In this document: positions 26,021-35,938 of the stretch, in pieces
Position numbering within the stretch: position 1 is the stretch's first letter
How the letters are laid out: each line of letters begins with the position of its first letter
Assembly: GCA_026014585.1 (NCBI GenBank)
Contig: JAOZIA010000002.1
Span: 1-64,000, forward strand
Direction of reading: 5' to 3'
Length of the DNA: 64,000 nt
Source of the DNA: Candidatus Bathyarchaeota archaeon
GTDB lineage: Archaea > Thermoproteota > Bathyarchaeia > Bathyarchaeales > Bathycorpusculaceae
Notes under the pieces: model-generated
The model's database searches: none
The model's input: the letters and a program-made list of their open reading frames with translations, nothing else
Told to the model about the DNA's origin: nothing
Position numbers and translations under genes: made by a program

Positions 26021-28036
26021 TTAAACTGTTTTGGCATTTGACGGGGTATTTTCGGCTTTTTTCTTGAAGGTCACCGTTGTGTAGGTGAAGTTTTGTTTAA
26101 ACGGCTGGAAAGGTGTTCCTGTACCTTGATAGAATTTGCTGAACCACTCGTAGAAGTGCAGTCTCATAGTGTGGATGAAGACGATTAAGCCTTCCAGCGC
26201 AAGCACGAAAATGTTTCCAAAAACCACGATGACTCCGCTTAGGATTAGCGTGAGTGGGTTTGCAGTTCCTACTAAGCCTGAGATTGAGTAAACTACCAGC
26301 AGTAGTGCCCAGTGCGCCATAAGTAACGCCAAAATACGTGAGTACGAAATCGTGTTGCTAAGTAGCCTTGTGACTAGGTCTCCTCCTTCAAAGAGTCGTT
26401 CACCAAGCGAATTGTGTTCTTCTTCGCCGTCGTGTTCTTGAGTGATTTTTGGTTTGTGCACCTTGGCGACGATGGGTTTGCCTATAACCAGAATTATAAA
26501 GGGTATAATCACCGCTAAAACTGGACCTTGGAACCATTTCCCAAAATCTAACTGGCAGGTCGCGATTAGGTAGACTGAGCCGATGTAGAAGGCGATTTTT
26601 GGCACTGAATCCAACAGGGCATCTACTATTTTGTGTTTAAAGAGGTAATTTGCCATCTCCAGCACAAAACCACTCTCAATCTGTATAACTCCCACTATCA
26701 TACTGAAAATCAGAAACGTCAGCACATCATGAAACGGGCTCATCCATAACGGGTGAATTGCTATGCCAAAGAACTCGTCAAACAGGGCACCCGCTACAAT
26801 TGCGCCTATACCACATGCTGCCAAAATCCAGCCTACATTGCGGATGGACTGATTGTTTTTCATCAAAAACCCGACTGCTGCGCCTCCCACCAGGAGCACT
26901 AAGCCGTGGCCAATGTCACCAAACATTAACCCGAAGATAAGCGGGAATGTGATGGCAAGGATTGGTGTGGGGTCAAATTCGCTGTACGTAGGCACGCCGT
27001 AGAGTTTGGTGATTTCTTCAAAGGGACGTACAAAACGGTTATGGTTGAATTTTGTGGGATGGTCCTCAAATTTTGCGTTGGTGTTCTCGAGAACTAAGGC
27101 TTTCTCGCCCAAGGTATCTTTAACCTTCTCGCCAAGCGCTTCAAACTTTTTTTCGGGAACGTACCCATTCACGGTTGCTAAGCGTTCTGACTGCAGAAAC
27201 TTTTCTTCAGCTTTAAGCAGTTCCAAAATGTTCTGTATGGTTTCTCTCCAAACCGTGATGTTTGCCCTGTTTTCTTTTCCAAGTTTTTTGATTTCAGCTT
27301 TAAAGGTTTTTTCTTTTTTAGCATTCTCATCTAACTGCTGATTAACCTGTTTTAAGGCTTCATCCACGTTAGATGGCAGGTCTTGTGGGATTTGGATGGA
27401 TTCTGCATGATGCATTTTTAGGATTTTTTCTACTTCTGCCCTAAACTTGCTGGGCATGGCTATACATGCATAATCTGCTTCCTTGTTTAAGGAGCATCGG
27501 TTAAAATACGCTGGGAGGCTTGAAAGTGCCGTTTCCAGTTTATCCACGTTTCTGATTGGAACCTTTGCGATTTCAATATGGATTAGTTTGAGGTTTTCTA
27601 TGGCTTCAAGATCAGCACCCATATTCTTCATTATTGTAAGTCTGCCTTTAACTTGAGTGCGTTCAGAATTTTCCTGTTCAAGATTGGTCAATGCAGTGGT
27701 GTGCTCGTCGAATTGGTTTTTTAATTTTTGTACCTCTTGACTCGTTGACACCAGTAGTGACTGCCAATTTTCCGCGGTGATTTGTGTCGCCTGCGGCTCT
27801 ATGGTTTTGAAGGTGTCAAGGAGACGGGGTTTTTCTGTTTCTACATGTTTTGTGATTTCTTCCACTGTTGCAAGAGATTGTTCAGCTTGTTGGATGTTTT
27901 GTTTGTACTGAACGGAGGTTTCTCCTGTTTGTTCAATGTGGAACTCTCCAAATCCGCTTAGCGCTTCAAGTAATTGCTCAACGTCTTCTTTGACGCAGAT
28001 AATCGATGTAGCAGCTACTCTCTCTGAGCGAATCAT
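26021..28036 (-). CDS. atpI: A-type ATP synthase subunit I (a subunit)
   Basis: The product is 671 residues, the usual size for the archaeal I / V-type a subunit. The first 350 residues are soluble and helical (peripheral-stalk contact, with long coiled-coil stretches such as LEQENSERTQVKGRL). From about 360 it has seven or eight membrane helices (FPLIFGLMFGDIGHGLVLLVGGAAVGFLM, VLTFLIFSMIVGVIQIESGFVLEM, SRILALLMAHWALLLVVYSI), with the typical FGDIGHG and 'SY.RiLAL.lA' segments. The subunit forms the proton or sodium half-channels against the K ring. It is transcribed away from the rest of the operon, which starts 58 bases from its ATG. Confidence 0.95.
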   Translation of the reverse strand: MIRSERVAATSIICVKEDVEQLLEALSGFGEFHIEQTGETSVQYKQNIQQAEQSLATVEEITKHVETEKPRLLDTFKTIEPQATQITAENWQSLLVSTSQEVQKLKNQFDEHTTALTNLEQENSERTQVKGRLTIMKNMGADLEAIENLKLIHIEIAKVPIRNVDKLETALSSLPAYFNRCSLNKEADYACIAMPSKFRAEVEKILKMHHAESIQIPQDLPSNVDEALKQVNQQLDENAKKEKTFKAEIKKLGKENRANITVWRETIQNILELLKAEEKFLQSERLATVNGYVPEKKFEALGEKVKDTLGEKALVLENTNAKFEDHPTKFNHNRFVRPFEEITKLYGVPTYSEFDPTPILAITFPLIFGLMFGDIGHGLVLLVGGAAVGFLMKNNQSIRNVGWILAACGIGAIVAGALFDEFFGIAIHPLWMSPFHDVLTFLIFSMIVGVIQIESGFVLEMANYLFKHKIVDALLDSVPKIAFYIGSVYLIATCQLDFGKWFQGPVLAVIIPFIILVIGKPIVAKVHKPKITQEHDGEEEHNSLGERLFEGGDLVTRLLSNTISYSRILALLMAHWALLLVVYSISGLVGTANPLTLILSGVIVVFGNIFVLALEGLIVFIHTMRLHFYEWFSKFYQGTGTPFQPFKQNFTYTTVTFKKKAENTPSNAKTV

Positions 28037-28093
28037 GATTATTCTAACAAAATGTAAATTAACCCAAACTTAAACTTTCATCTCGGTGAGCGC

Positions 28094-28402
28094 ATGAAAT
28101 GCATCGCAATCGGCGATAATCAGATGATAACCGGTTTCAGGCTAGTGGGGGTACTAGGCAAGGAAGCAAATTCACCAAAACAAACATTAGATGCGCTCAA
28201 AGAAGCGTTAACCCGCAGGGACTTAGCGATAATTATTCTCAGCCAAGACTTCTCTAGCGAGCCCCAAATTCAGCAAGAAATCAGCAAAATACGCAAAGAG
28301 AGACCCGTGCCGTTAATTGTAGAGTTTCCTTCAGGTAAAGGCGGGGGCGGTGAAACTTCGATTTCTCAGTTGGTAAGTAAATCTTTAGGAGTTAGAATGT
28401 AA
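28094..28402 (+). CDS. atpF: A-type ATP synthase subunit F
   Basis: The product is 102 residues with the Rossmann-like fold of archaeal subunit F: AIGDNQMITGFRLVGV at the start, LAIIILSQ in the middle and VPLIVEFPSG near the end. Subunit F sits in the central stalk and regulates rotation. It is the first gene of the plus-strand block and diverges from atpI. The E gene starts two bases after its stop. Confidence 0.93.
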   Translation: MKCIAIGDNQMITGFRLVGVLGKEANSPKQTLDALKEALTRRDLAIIILSQDFSSEPQIQQEISKIRKERPVPLIVEFPSGKGGGGETSISQLVSKSLGVRM

Positions 28403-28404
28403 CC

Positions 28405-29040
28405 TTGAGCGTTAAAAATGGCATCTCAGCTATTGCAACCCAGATACTGGGTGATGTGCAAAAGGAATCAGAAGCCGTAATAGCAGCGGCTGAAACCCAA
28501 GCAAAAGAAACCCTAAAACAGGCAAAAGCAGAAGCCGAAAAAGCCTACGCTAAAACCATAGCGCAGGCAAACATTAAGGCAGATGCGGAACAACGTAGAA
28601 TTGCTTCCCTTACCGAGGTAGAAATGCGTAACCGATTGCTGACGGCAAAAGAAGAAATGGTCAATGAAGCATTTCAGAAAGCTCTTGGTAGTTTAACGGA
28701 TTTTGTTAAAACCAAAAAATATCAAACTTACCTATTAAAGCAGATAGAGGAGTCTTCACAGAAAATCGGCTCAAAAAACTTGATTGTTCAAGTTAGCGCT
28801 CAAGATAAAGAATGGTTAGTACAGGAAAAACTTGAGCACTTGTCCAAAAAACTTAACCTTAACCTCCAATTATCTAAAGAGTCAATTGGCTGCTTAGGTG
28901 GCTGCATTATTCAAGCGGAGGATGGCAAAATAGTGTGGGATAACACTTTGGACCACAGGCTTGAAGAACTCAAACCTGTATTACGCGTTGAAGTTGCAAA
29001 GATTCTTTTCGCAAAGGAGGACCCAAAACTTGCCAGTTAA
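28405..29040 (+). CDS. atpE: A-type ATP synthase subunit E
   Basis: The product is 211 residues, starting at TTG. A long N-terminal helix (about 15-110, rich in Ala, Glu, Lys and Gln: AETQAKETLKQAKAEAEKAYAKT) forms the peripheral stalk with subunit H. The C-terminal globular part has SIGCLGGCIIQAEDGKIVWDNTLDHRLEE, the family's 'GG.i....dG.i..dnT...R' motif. It overlaps the first codons of atpA, whose ribosome site AAAGGAGG lies inside its last codons. Confidence 0.93.
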   Translation: MSVKNGISAIATQILGDVQKESEAVIAAAETQAKETLKQAKAEAEKAYAKTIAQANIKADAEQRRIASLTEVEMRNRLLTAKEEMVNEAFQKALGSLTDFVKTKKYQTYLLKQIEESSQKIGSKNLIVQVSAQDKEWLVQEKLEHLSKKLNLNLQLSKESIGCLGGCIIQAEDGKIVWDNTLDHRLEELKPVLRVEVAKILFAKEDPKLAS

Positions 29041-30802
29041 AGGCAAAATCATCCGCGTTGTAGGACCAGTTGTTGAAGCTAACGGCATGAAAGATGCTGT
29101 CATGTACGAACTGGTCGAAGTCGGCAGTCAAGGTTTAATCGGCGAGATTATCCGCCTCGAAGGCGACAACGCAACCATTCAAGTTTACCAAAACACGGCA
29201 ATGCTCAAGCTCGACGAGCCAGTGGTTGGTACAGGAAACCCTCTCTCTGTTGAGCTTGCCCCTGGATTAGTAAGTCAAGTTTTTGATGGCATTCAACGTC
29301 CGCTTGAGGTGATGCGAGACCAGGGTGGCGCGTTTATTCAGCAATCTCAAAAAGTTTCACCTCTTTCCAGAGACAAACGATGGTTCTTTGAACCCGCAGT
29401 TAAAGTCGGCGATAGAGTCAGCGCTGGTGATGTAATAGGTGTGGTAGAAGAAACCGACCTGATTGAGCACCGTATTCTTGTGCCATTTGGTGTGCAGGGA
29501 AAAATCGCACACATTGAACCCAAAGGCAACTACACAATCGAGGAGCCGCTTGTTGTGGTTGAGTCGCCTGAGGGCAAAAAAACCGAGATAGCTATGCTTC
29601 AACGGTGGCCAGTGCGCAAACCCCGACCCTTCTCCAAGCGTCTTCCCTCAACTGTACCCTTAATCACTGGTCAACGCGTAATTGATACGCTATTTCCGAT
29701 AGTGCGGGGCGGTAGCGCAGCAATTCCGGGTGGTTTTGGAACAGGAAAAACCATCACTCAACAGCAACTTGCCAAATGGTCTGATGCAAACCTGATTATT
29801 TACGTGGGTTGCGGGGAACGCGGCAACGAAATGGTTGATGTGCTCACCAGCTTTCCCGAACTCACTGACCCCTCCACTGGGCACCCCTTAATGGAACGCA
29901 CTATCCTCATCGCCAACACAAGTAACATGCCCGTCTCAGCAAGAGAAGCCAGCATCTACACTGGCATTACCCTCGCAGAGTATTATCGTGACATGGGTTA
30001 CTCCGTAGCGTTAATGGCGGACTCAACCAGTCGCTGGGCAGAAGCTTTGCGTGAAGTTTCAGGGCGACTTGAAGAAATGCCTGCTGAGGAAGGTTTCCCA
30101 AGCTATCTGCCGTCTCGTCTTGCAGAATTTTATGAGCGTACAGGCGCGGTGCAGACTTTGGGTTCGGATAAGCGTGAGGGTTCTATTTGTGCTATCGGAG
30201 CGGTTTCTCCTCCAGGCGGAGACTTCTCTGAACCAGTTACGCAGCATACTAAGCGTTTTACAAGGGTTTTCTGGGCGCTTGATCCCGCCTTAGCTGATGC
30301 AAGACATTACCCTGCGATTAATTGGATGCAAAGCTACAGCGGCTACATTGACCAACTGGAGGGGTGGTGGAGCCTAAACATTGACCGGGAGTGGCACCGT
30401 TACCGCAGTGAAGCCATGAGGATTCTACAAGCAGAGGACGAGTTGCAAAACATCGTTAAACTGGTAGGTCCAGAAGCTCTCCCCGACAGGCAACGTCTAA
30501 TTCTAGAAACCGCCCGCATCATCCGCATCGCGTTCCTGCAGCAAAACGCGCTTGACCCCATCGATACCTACTGCAGCCCAAAAAAACAGTTCAAAATGCT
30601 CAAAATCATCGTTAACTTCCACATGCTCTCAGAAAAAGTCATTGCCAAAGGTGCACCGATTTTCAAAATCACCAAGCTGCCTGTTTTGCAAGAAATTATG
30701 CGCATTAAAACTAACGTGCCAAACGAAAAAGTCAGCGTTTTGGATGATTTAGAATCGCTTATGCGTCACCGTTTTGAAGAACTGGAGGCATCATTGAGAT
30801 GA
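29030..30802 (+). CDS. atpA: A-type ATP synthase catalytic subunit A
   Basis: The product is 590 residues. I used the TTG at 29030 ([15 protein letters not shown]), which follows AAAGGAGG by 9 bases and gives the family N-terminus; a longer frame to 28961 adds unrelated residues overlapping atpE. Walker A is GGFGTGKT at 234-241. The A-specific insertion with ...RKPRPF is intact, as are GERGNEM and SRWAEALRE. It hydrolyses or makes ATP at the A/B interfaces. It overlaps atpB by four bases (ATGA). Confidence 0.96.
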   Translation: MPVKGKIIRVVGPVVEANGMKDAVMYELVEVGSQGLIGEIIRLEGDNATIQVYQNTAMLKLDEPVVGTGNPLSVELAPGLVSQVFDGIQRPLEVMRDQGGAFIQQSQKVSPLSRDKRWFFEPAVKVGDRVSAGDVIGVVEETDLIEHRILVPFGVQGKIAHIEPKGNYTIEEPLVVVESPEGKKTEIAMLQRWPVRKPRPFSKRLPSTVPLITGQRVIDTLFPIVRGGSAAIPGGFGTGKTITQQQLAKWSDANLIIYVGCGERGNEMVDVLTSFPELTDPSTGHPLMERTILIANTSNMPVSAREASIYTGITLAEYYRDMGYSVALMADSTSRWAEALREVSGRLEEMPAEEGFPSYLPSRLAEFYERTGAVQTLGSDKREGSICAIGAVSPPGGDFSEPVTQHTKRFTRVFWALDPALADARHYPAINWMQSYSGYIDQLEGWWSLNIDREWHRYRSEAMRILQAEDELQNIVKLVGPEALPDRQRLILETARIIRIAFLQQNALDPIDTYCSPKKQFKMLKIIVNFHMLSEKVIAKGAPIFKITKLPVLQEIMRIKTNVPNEKVSVLDDLESLMRHRFEELEASLR

Positions 30803-32214
30803 GTATAGGTTTAGAATACAAGGGTGTAGCATCAATTTCTGGTCCAATTCTCGTAGTTGAAAACGTTAAGGGCGTTGGCTTTGAAGAGTTGGTTTCCGTA
30901 AAAACCCAAACAGGCGAAACCCGCATAGGCAGAGTAATCCAAGTCACCAAAAAAGCCGTAACCGTTCAGGTTTTTGAGGGCACCACTGGGCTTTCTCCTT
31001 CCGAAACCCGCACACGCTTCCTCGGACGCCCCCTTGAGGTTCCAGTCTCCACCGAAATGCTTGGACGCGTCATGAACAGTTTTGGCGAACCCATCGATGG
31101 GCACCCAAGATTTTTCACCGAAGAAAAACGCGACGTAAACGGCTTCCCACTAAACCCAACAGCCCGCGAGTACCCAAGAGACTTCATTCAAACAGGCATC
31201 TCCGCCATCGACTGCCTCAGCAGCCTTGTACGCGGACAAAAACTGCCCGTTTTCAGCGGTCCGGGTCTTTCCCACAACTTTTTAGCTTCCCAAATTGTCC
31301 GTCAAGCCCAAATCCGAGGCGGCGGCAGCGAAGATTTCTCTATTGTTTTCATCGCGCTGGGTTTGGAACATGATGACGCAGCATTTTTCCGCGAAAGCTT
31401 TGAAGCAACAGGCGCAATCAAGAATGTGGCGATGTTTCTGAACTTGGCTGATGACCCCCCAGTTGAACGTATCATCACTCCAAGAGCAGGCTTAACCTTA
31501 GCCGAATACTTAGCTTATGAAAAAGACACGCATGTTCTGGTAATTATCACTGACATGACCAACTACTGTGAAGCCCTCAGGGAAGTTAGTGCGTCTATGG
31601 AAGAAGTGCCCAGCCGAAAAGGCTACCCAGGCTACATGTACAGCGACCTAGCCAGCATCTATGAGCGCGCAGGCAGAATCGTGGGCAAAAAAGGCAGCAT
31701 CACCCAAATGCCCATCTTAACCATGCCAAACGATGACATCACCCACCCTATTCCCGACTTAACCGGCTACATCACCGAAGGACAAATCGTGTTGTCCCGC
31801 TCTCTGGAAAAACAGGGCATTTACCCGCCAATTAACATCTCAACAAGCCTTTCAAGGTTGATGAAGGATGGCATTGGCAAAGGACGAACCCGCGAAGACC
31901 ATCACGACGTAGCAAGCCAACTATACGCAGCATACGCCCAATACAACTCCGTCAAATCTCTTGCAACTATCATCGGCGAGGAAGGCTTAGTCAGCCGCGA
32001 CAAGGATTACCTTCATTTTGGTGACCGCTTCGAGAAAGCCTTGATTAATCAGGGCAGAAATGAAAACCGTAGTATCGAGCAAACCTTACAAATTGCGTGG
32101 GATACGCTGTCACTGTTGCATGAGGAAGAATTAACCAGCATACACAAAGAATATGTTGAAAAATATTTTCCCAAGCGTGAAGGACAAGTAGGAGAACCCT
32201 CCGTTGTCACTTGA
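30799..32214 (+). CDS. atpB: A-type ATP synthase regulatory subunit B
   Basis: The product is 471 residues, normal for subunit B. As in the family, the Walker A loop is absent ([15 protein letters not shown] at the matching position) and the nucleotide site is non-catalytic. Conserved segments include [47 protein letters not shown] and [21 protein letters not shown]. Its stop overlaps the start of atpD by 11 bases. Confidence 0.96.
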   Translation: MSIGLEYKGVASISGPILVVENVKGVGFEELVSVKTQTGETRIGRVIQVTKKAVTVQVFEGTTGLSPSETRTRFLGRPLEVPVSTEMLGRVMNSFGEPIDGHPRFFTEEKRDVNGFPLNPTAREYPRDFIQTGISAIDCLSSLVRGQKLPVFSGPGLSHNFLASQIVRQAQIRGGGSEDFSIVFIALGLEHDDAAFFRESFEATGAIKNVAMFLNLADDPPVERIITPRAGLTLAEYLAYEKDTHVLVIITDMTNYCEALREVSASMEEVPSRKGYPGYMYSDLASIYERAGRIVGKKGSITQMPILTMPNDDITHPIPDLTGYITEGQIVLSRSLEKQGIYPPINISTSLSRLMKDGIGKGRTREDHHDVASQLYAAYAQYNSVKSLATIIGEEGLVSRDKDYLHFGDRFEKALINQGRNENRSIEQTLQIAWDTLSLLHEEELTSIHKEYVEKYFPKREGQVGEPSVVT

Positions 32215-32836
32215 GAACATCAGCCCAACAAGAATTAACCTGATTCAAACCAAAAAAACCCTCAAACTAGCGGAGTCTGGCAAAGAAATATTAGAGCGGA
32301 AAAAAGATGTTCTATTGCGGGAGTTACGTAACAGCATTTATGAGGCGCAACGGGCAAGAGAAGAACTATCTGAAGCTACTGCTAAAGCTCTTGAGCGTTT
32401 AAGGCAGGCATACCTTGCAAAGGGTTCTGATACTATCGCAAATGCGGCTGTGGCTACCAGTTTAGAAGCTGATTTTCTGATTGATTTCCGTAGTGTCATG
32501 GGCGTCACTGTTCCTATCGTTGAGTTCCAAGAAGGAAAAGACGTTAAACCCGATTACGGCTTTGCCAACACCACCTCAGATTTAGACTCTGCGTTTAAGC
32601 AATTTTATCATATTCTCGACTTAGTCGCTAAGCTGGCTCAGGCAGAAGGCACCGCTTTTCAGCTTGCAGATGACGTGGGCAAAACCCAGAGACGAGTAAA
32701 CGCGTTAACCTACGTTCTTATTCCAAAGTACCAAAATACCGTCAAAGAGATTGCGCTTGTGCTGGAAGAAAAAGACCGCGAAGAATTTGTACGTACAAAA
32801 CGAATTAAAAGCATGATAAAGGAGCAAACAAAATGA
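32204..32836 (+). CDS. atpD: A-type ATP synthase subunit D
   Basis: The product is 210 residues, starting at TTG. It has the long N- and C-terminal helices of the central-stalk D subunit: [32 protein letters not shown] at the N-terminus and [43 protein letters not shown] at the C-terminus, the most conserved part. Its stop overlaps the ATG of the UspA gene. Confidence 0.95.
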   Translation: MSLENISPTRINLIQTKKTLKLAESGKEILERKKDVLLRELRNSIYEAQRAREELSEATAKALERLRQAYLAKGSDTIANAAVATSLEADFLIDFRSVMGVTVPIVEFQEGKDVKPDYGFANTTSDLDSAFKQFYHILDLVAKLAQAEGTAFQLADDVGKTQRRVNALTYVLIPKYQNTVKEIALVLEEKDREEFVRTKRIKSMIKEQTK

Positions 32837-33273
32837 TAACCCCATTTCATGAAATAAAAAAAATCCTGATTCCCACTGACGGCTCAGACTATAGTATGCG
32901 CGCTGCAGAATACGGAATAAGCATAGCCAAAGTATTTGGTGCCCAAGTAACTGCATTGTTTGTTATTGATACATTGGTGTTAGACCAGATTTCAAAAGTA
33001 ACCACTCGTGAAAACGCTGAAGCAGACCTAAAACAGGACGGTGAAAGATACACCAACTACGTTTTGGATTTGGCAGAAAAAGAAAACATCAAAGCCGATT
33101 CCATGATTGCAAAAGGCAACCCTGTTGAGCAAATTGTGAATTTTGCTAAAAACTCTGCTGATTTGATAGTGATGGGCACGTATGGTCGTAGAGGTGCAGA
33201 GCGTATTCTGATTGGCAGCGTTGCCGAACGCGTAATTGAGCATGCCTCTTGTCCAGTGCTGGTTATAAAATAG
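32833..33273 (+). CDS. UspA-family universal stress protein inside the ATP synthase operon
   Basis: The product is 146 residues. It starts KKILIPTDGSDYSMRAAEYGISIAKVFGAQVTALFV and ends with the ATP-binding GTYGRRGAERILIGSVAERVIEHASCPVLVIK, matching the G-2x-G-9x-G(S/T) nucleotide motif of ATP-binding Usp proteins. The start overlaps atpD (ATGA), so it is translated with the ATP synthase. A nucleotide-sensing protein here may link energy state to the enzyme, but that role is inference. Confidence 0.88.
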   Translation: MITPFHEIKKILIPTDGSDYSMRAAEYGISIAKVFGAQVTALFVIDTLVLDQISKVTTRENAEADLKQDGERYTNYVLDLAEKENIKADSMIAKGNPVEQIVNFAKNSADLIVMGTYGRRGAERILIGSVAERVIEHASCPVLVIK

Positions 33274-33276
33274 TTG

Positions 33277-33432
33277 GTGAAGCAATTGATAAGTGATAAA
33301 CTATTAGTTGACTATCAAAGCTTCAATCAAAACATCGAATTTTTATCTCAACAAGCAATGCAGGATATTCGTGAAAAAATCAAAAAAATAAAAAAAGACG
33401 CTCAAGCCCTTGGCGAAACTATCGGGGGCTAA
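33277..33432 (+). CDS. 51-residue helical protein between uspA and atpK
   Basis: A GTG-started frame of 51 codons begins three bases after the uspA stop and ends at TAA 33430-33432. The product is polar and predicted helical (YQSFNQNIEFLSQQAM, then IREKIKKIKKDAQALGETIGG), with a basic second half that could be a short coiled coil. Its position, tight spacing and direction fit a translated gene of the ATP synthase operon, but I recognise no family. An 82-base gap with a TATA-like AT-rich stretch follows before atpK. Confidence 0.45.
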   Translation: MKQLISDKLLVDYQSFNQNIEFLSQQAMQDIREKIKKIKKDAQALGETIGG

Positions 33433-33508
33433 ATTATACATTTTTAAGATATTTCAAAGAAAAAAGTTAATATTAGTAAACTGTTGTGTTTTGTTTACTG
33501 AGGTTTGA

Positions 33509-33859
<351 letters not shown>

Positions 33860-33959
33860 AACCCAAAAAATAAACCCTACTGTCCCTTTGGAACTCTGCA
33901 GTTTTTTGTCCTGCACGAAACCATTTTTCTTCTCTAACCAACCATCACATATTTGCCGT

Positions 33960-34036
33960 CTATTTGGAGCCTAATAGTCAACTCATGCAGAAAACATATA
34001 GAGGGGGGTACTAATGGCGACTTTTCAAGCTATTAG
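33960..34036 (+). repeat. Two-hairpin repeat element, copy B
   Basis: It lies about 100 bases after the atpK stop, on the same strand. Hairpin 1 (33960-33977) pairs CTATT with AATAG and GG with CC. The core reads CATGCAGAAAACATATAGAGG. In hairpin 2 CTAATGGC (34011-34018) pairs with GCTATTAG (34029-34036), with one G-U pair where copy A has G-C. It may act as the 3' end structure of the ATP synthase transcript. Confidence 0.7.
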
Positions 34037-34101
34037 TATGTTGGAAACGCATAGGCTAAGAGAGCACAAATAAGCCAAACAGCCAGCGCTTCCCGAACCC
34101 G

Positions 34102-35160
34102 CTAAGCAATCAGGTTCAAGTGATGCAAAATGTCCTCTGGATTTTGCTCGCCCTCTATGCCCAAACTAATTATGGAGAGATTGTGAGCTTCCACTTGTTT
34201 TTGCACCATAAAAGATAGAGGCACACCAATGTTGAATAGTTTCCCAATCCGTCTGCCTTTTGCATCCTCCAGAATTGCTGACTTGAAGTTGCGCTCAGCA
34301 TTAGAAACCGCCTCTTCAGGAGTAGCGGCTTTAGAGAAGAATTTTTTGTACTCAGTTTTCTGCATAAGACTAAGAGCTGAATCAAAATCCTCTGCTGATA
34401 TGATGTCTTCAAGGACATCTTTGGAGAGGTTAAAAGTTTTGTTTGGAACCGCCAACCTTAACCAGTTACTACCATACCCCAAATATTTGCCACGTAACAG
34501 CGAAAGTAACACGTAACCGTCATACTCCATGATTGCATAGACTTTAGCGTAAGACTGCTCCTTTTTAGGAAGAGCACAATACGCTTCAAAAAACCGCTCA
34601 TAAAACTCTTTATCCAAATGCACATCAAAACCAACTGTGGAACCAGTCTCTTCAAAAAACTCCAGCCCAAAACGCAAAGCAGAATAAAACGGCGAACCCT
34701 TCAAGGACACCACAAGCGATTGCAAATCAGATGATTTAGCTGCATCCTCTATTAAGGCATGGTTTTTGAAGTAATGCTCTACGGAAACGTAAATTTTTGA
34801 AGCTCTCTCTTCAGGGTTTTGTTTTGCTGCAGTAGCTTTTATTAGGGCTTTAATGTTTTCAACTTCAACTTTGAGAAGGTACATTGAAAGGTAGTTTGCT
34901 GCTTGTTTGGGGCATTTTTTGATGATTTTTATTTCAGTGTCAAGCAGGGTTTCATTAAAAGCTCGCTCAAGTTTTCTACTGGTAAGAGGCAGGGAAAGTT
35001 TGCTGATTTTTTCCTGATAAATCGTGTCATGCAACTGCGTCGCAAACTCGGATAAGCTCATGTTTTCTGCTAAAGCTTTTATTTTTGATTCGGAAAGAAT
35101 CCTGCTACGCTCGGCTCCAATCAGTGCGAGAACGCTTGCGTAACGGCTGGTTTGGGTCAA
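34102..35160 (-). CDS. atpC: A-type ATP synthase subunit C
   Basis: The product is 352 residues, helical throughout, as in the funnel-shaped archaeal C (V-type d) subunit that joins the central stalk to the K ring. Recognisable parts are RYASVLALIGAERSRILSE at the start, ANYLSMYLLKVEVENIKALIKA and a C-terminal GVPLSFMVQKQVEAHNLSIISLGIE. It lies on the minus strand facing atpK and starts inside the last codons of atpH (4-base overlap), so H and C form a separate transcript from the rest. Confidence 0.88.
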   Translation of the reverse strand: MTQTSRYASVLALIGAERSRILSESKIKALAENMSLSEFATQLHDTIYQEKISKLSLPLTSRKLERAFNETLLDTEIKIIKKCPKQAANYLSMYLLKVEVENIKALIKATAAKQNPEERASKIYVSVEHYFKNHALIEDAAKSSDLQSLVVSLKGSPFYSALRFGLEFFEETGSTVGFDVHLDKEFYERFFEAYCALPKKEQSYAKVYAIMEYDGYVLLSLLRGKYLGYGSNWLRLAVPNKTFNLSKDVLEDIISAEDFDSALSLMQKTEYKKFFSKAATPEEAVSNAERNFKSAILEDAKGRRIGKLFNIGVPLSFMVQKQVEAHNLSIISLGIEGEQNPEDILHHLNLIA

Positions 35161-35477
35161 ACTTTGTTTTCTCCAAGAACACCATTAACGATTACAGTAA
35201 CTGCTTTTGAAAGCTTTTTTTCGGCTTGAGCCTGAAGTTTTTCAGCTTCGGTTTGGTTGAGCTTTAGGAGTTCTTCACGGTTTTTGTTGGCTTCCTTTAC
35301 CGCGTTGTTGTAGAGGTTTTGGGCTTCCTCTTGGGCGTATGTGTCACTGTTTGCAACAAGTTTTTCGGCTTCCTTTTGTGCAACGGCAACTATTTCTTGG
35401 GATTTAGTTTGGGCGTCAAGCTTGATTTGTCCTGCTTGTGCCTCGATTTTTTTTAGTTCATCCCAAACTTTTTCCAT
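35157..35477 (-). CDS. atpH: A-type ATP synthase subunit H
   Basis: The product is 106 residues, almost entirely one long helix rich in Ala, Glu, Gln and Lys (MEKVWDELKKIEAQAGQIKLDAQTK and onward), as expected for the H subunit that pairs with E in the peripheral stalk. The C-terminus (LQAQAEKKLSKAVTVIVNGVLGE) fits the family. It is first of a two-gene minus-strand unit with atpC; the intergenic stretch before it is AT-rich. Confidence 0.82.
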   Translation of the reverse strand: MEKVWDELKKIEAQAGQIKLDAQTKSQEIVAVAQKEAEKLVANSDTYAQEEAQNLYNNAVKEANKNREELLKLNQTEAEKLQAQAEKKLSKAVTVIVNGVLGENKV

Positions 35478-35611
35478 ATTTTCACAACTGTGATAATAAT
35501 GCTACAACATTCTGGTTCTAAAGGTTTTCACTTCACCATCTGTTTTTTGACTTTGAATCTTTTGAAAAATACATTAAGACTTTAACTGTATATTCTAAAC
35601 CATCAATAAAC

Positions 35612-35626
35612 AGTAATACTTTTATT
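35612..35626 (+). promoter_or_regulatory. Candidate TATA region for the 80-residue gene
   Basis: A CTTTTATTAATAA-like stretch lies about 70-80 bases before the ATG at 35696, preceded by purine-poor AT-rich sequence. The spacing would leave a leader of about 50 bases. Confidence 0.3.
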
Positions 35627-35695
35627 AATAATCGTGTTACTTAAATATTAGAGTCACCACACATACACAACATAAAACACATAGAAAGTGCGAAA

Positions 35696-35938
35696 ATGGA
35701 CACAAACAACCAACAACAAACACAAAACAACCTCTTCAAAGAAAGACAAGTCGCACGCATCTTTGAAGAAATCGACGACGAACTAAAACTCTTAACCGCA
35801 AGCGCAAAATTCAACTTCGCAACCTGCAAAACCGACCAAAACACCCTCAACCTAACACTTGCCTACATCGAAGACACAAAAAAACTAATCAGCATCCTAA
35901 AAAACCGAGTTACTCTGCTAACCCAAATAACAAGTTAA
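35696..35938 (+). CDS. Small soluble protein of unknown function
   Basis: The product is 80 residues: an N-terminal Asn/Gln-rich tail (MDTNNQQQTQNN), then two or three amphipathic helices (QVARIFEEIDDELKLLTASAKFN, TLNLTLAYIEDTKKLISILKNRVTLL). Composition suggests a helical hairpin or dimer. No family is recognised. It ends by overlapping the end of larB on the other strand (convergent, 4 bases). Confidence 0.55.
   Translation: MDTNNQQQTQNNLFKERQVARIFEEIDDELKLLTASAKFNFATCKTDQNTLNLTLAYIEDTKKLISILKNRVTLLTQITS

Noticed and set aside
28961-29029. Longer N-terminus for ATP synthase subunit A
   Set aside because: The extra residues lie in the atpE end and resemble no A subunit; the TTG at 29030 has a strong ribosome site.
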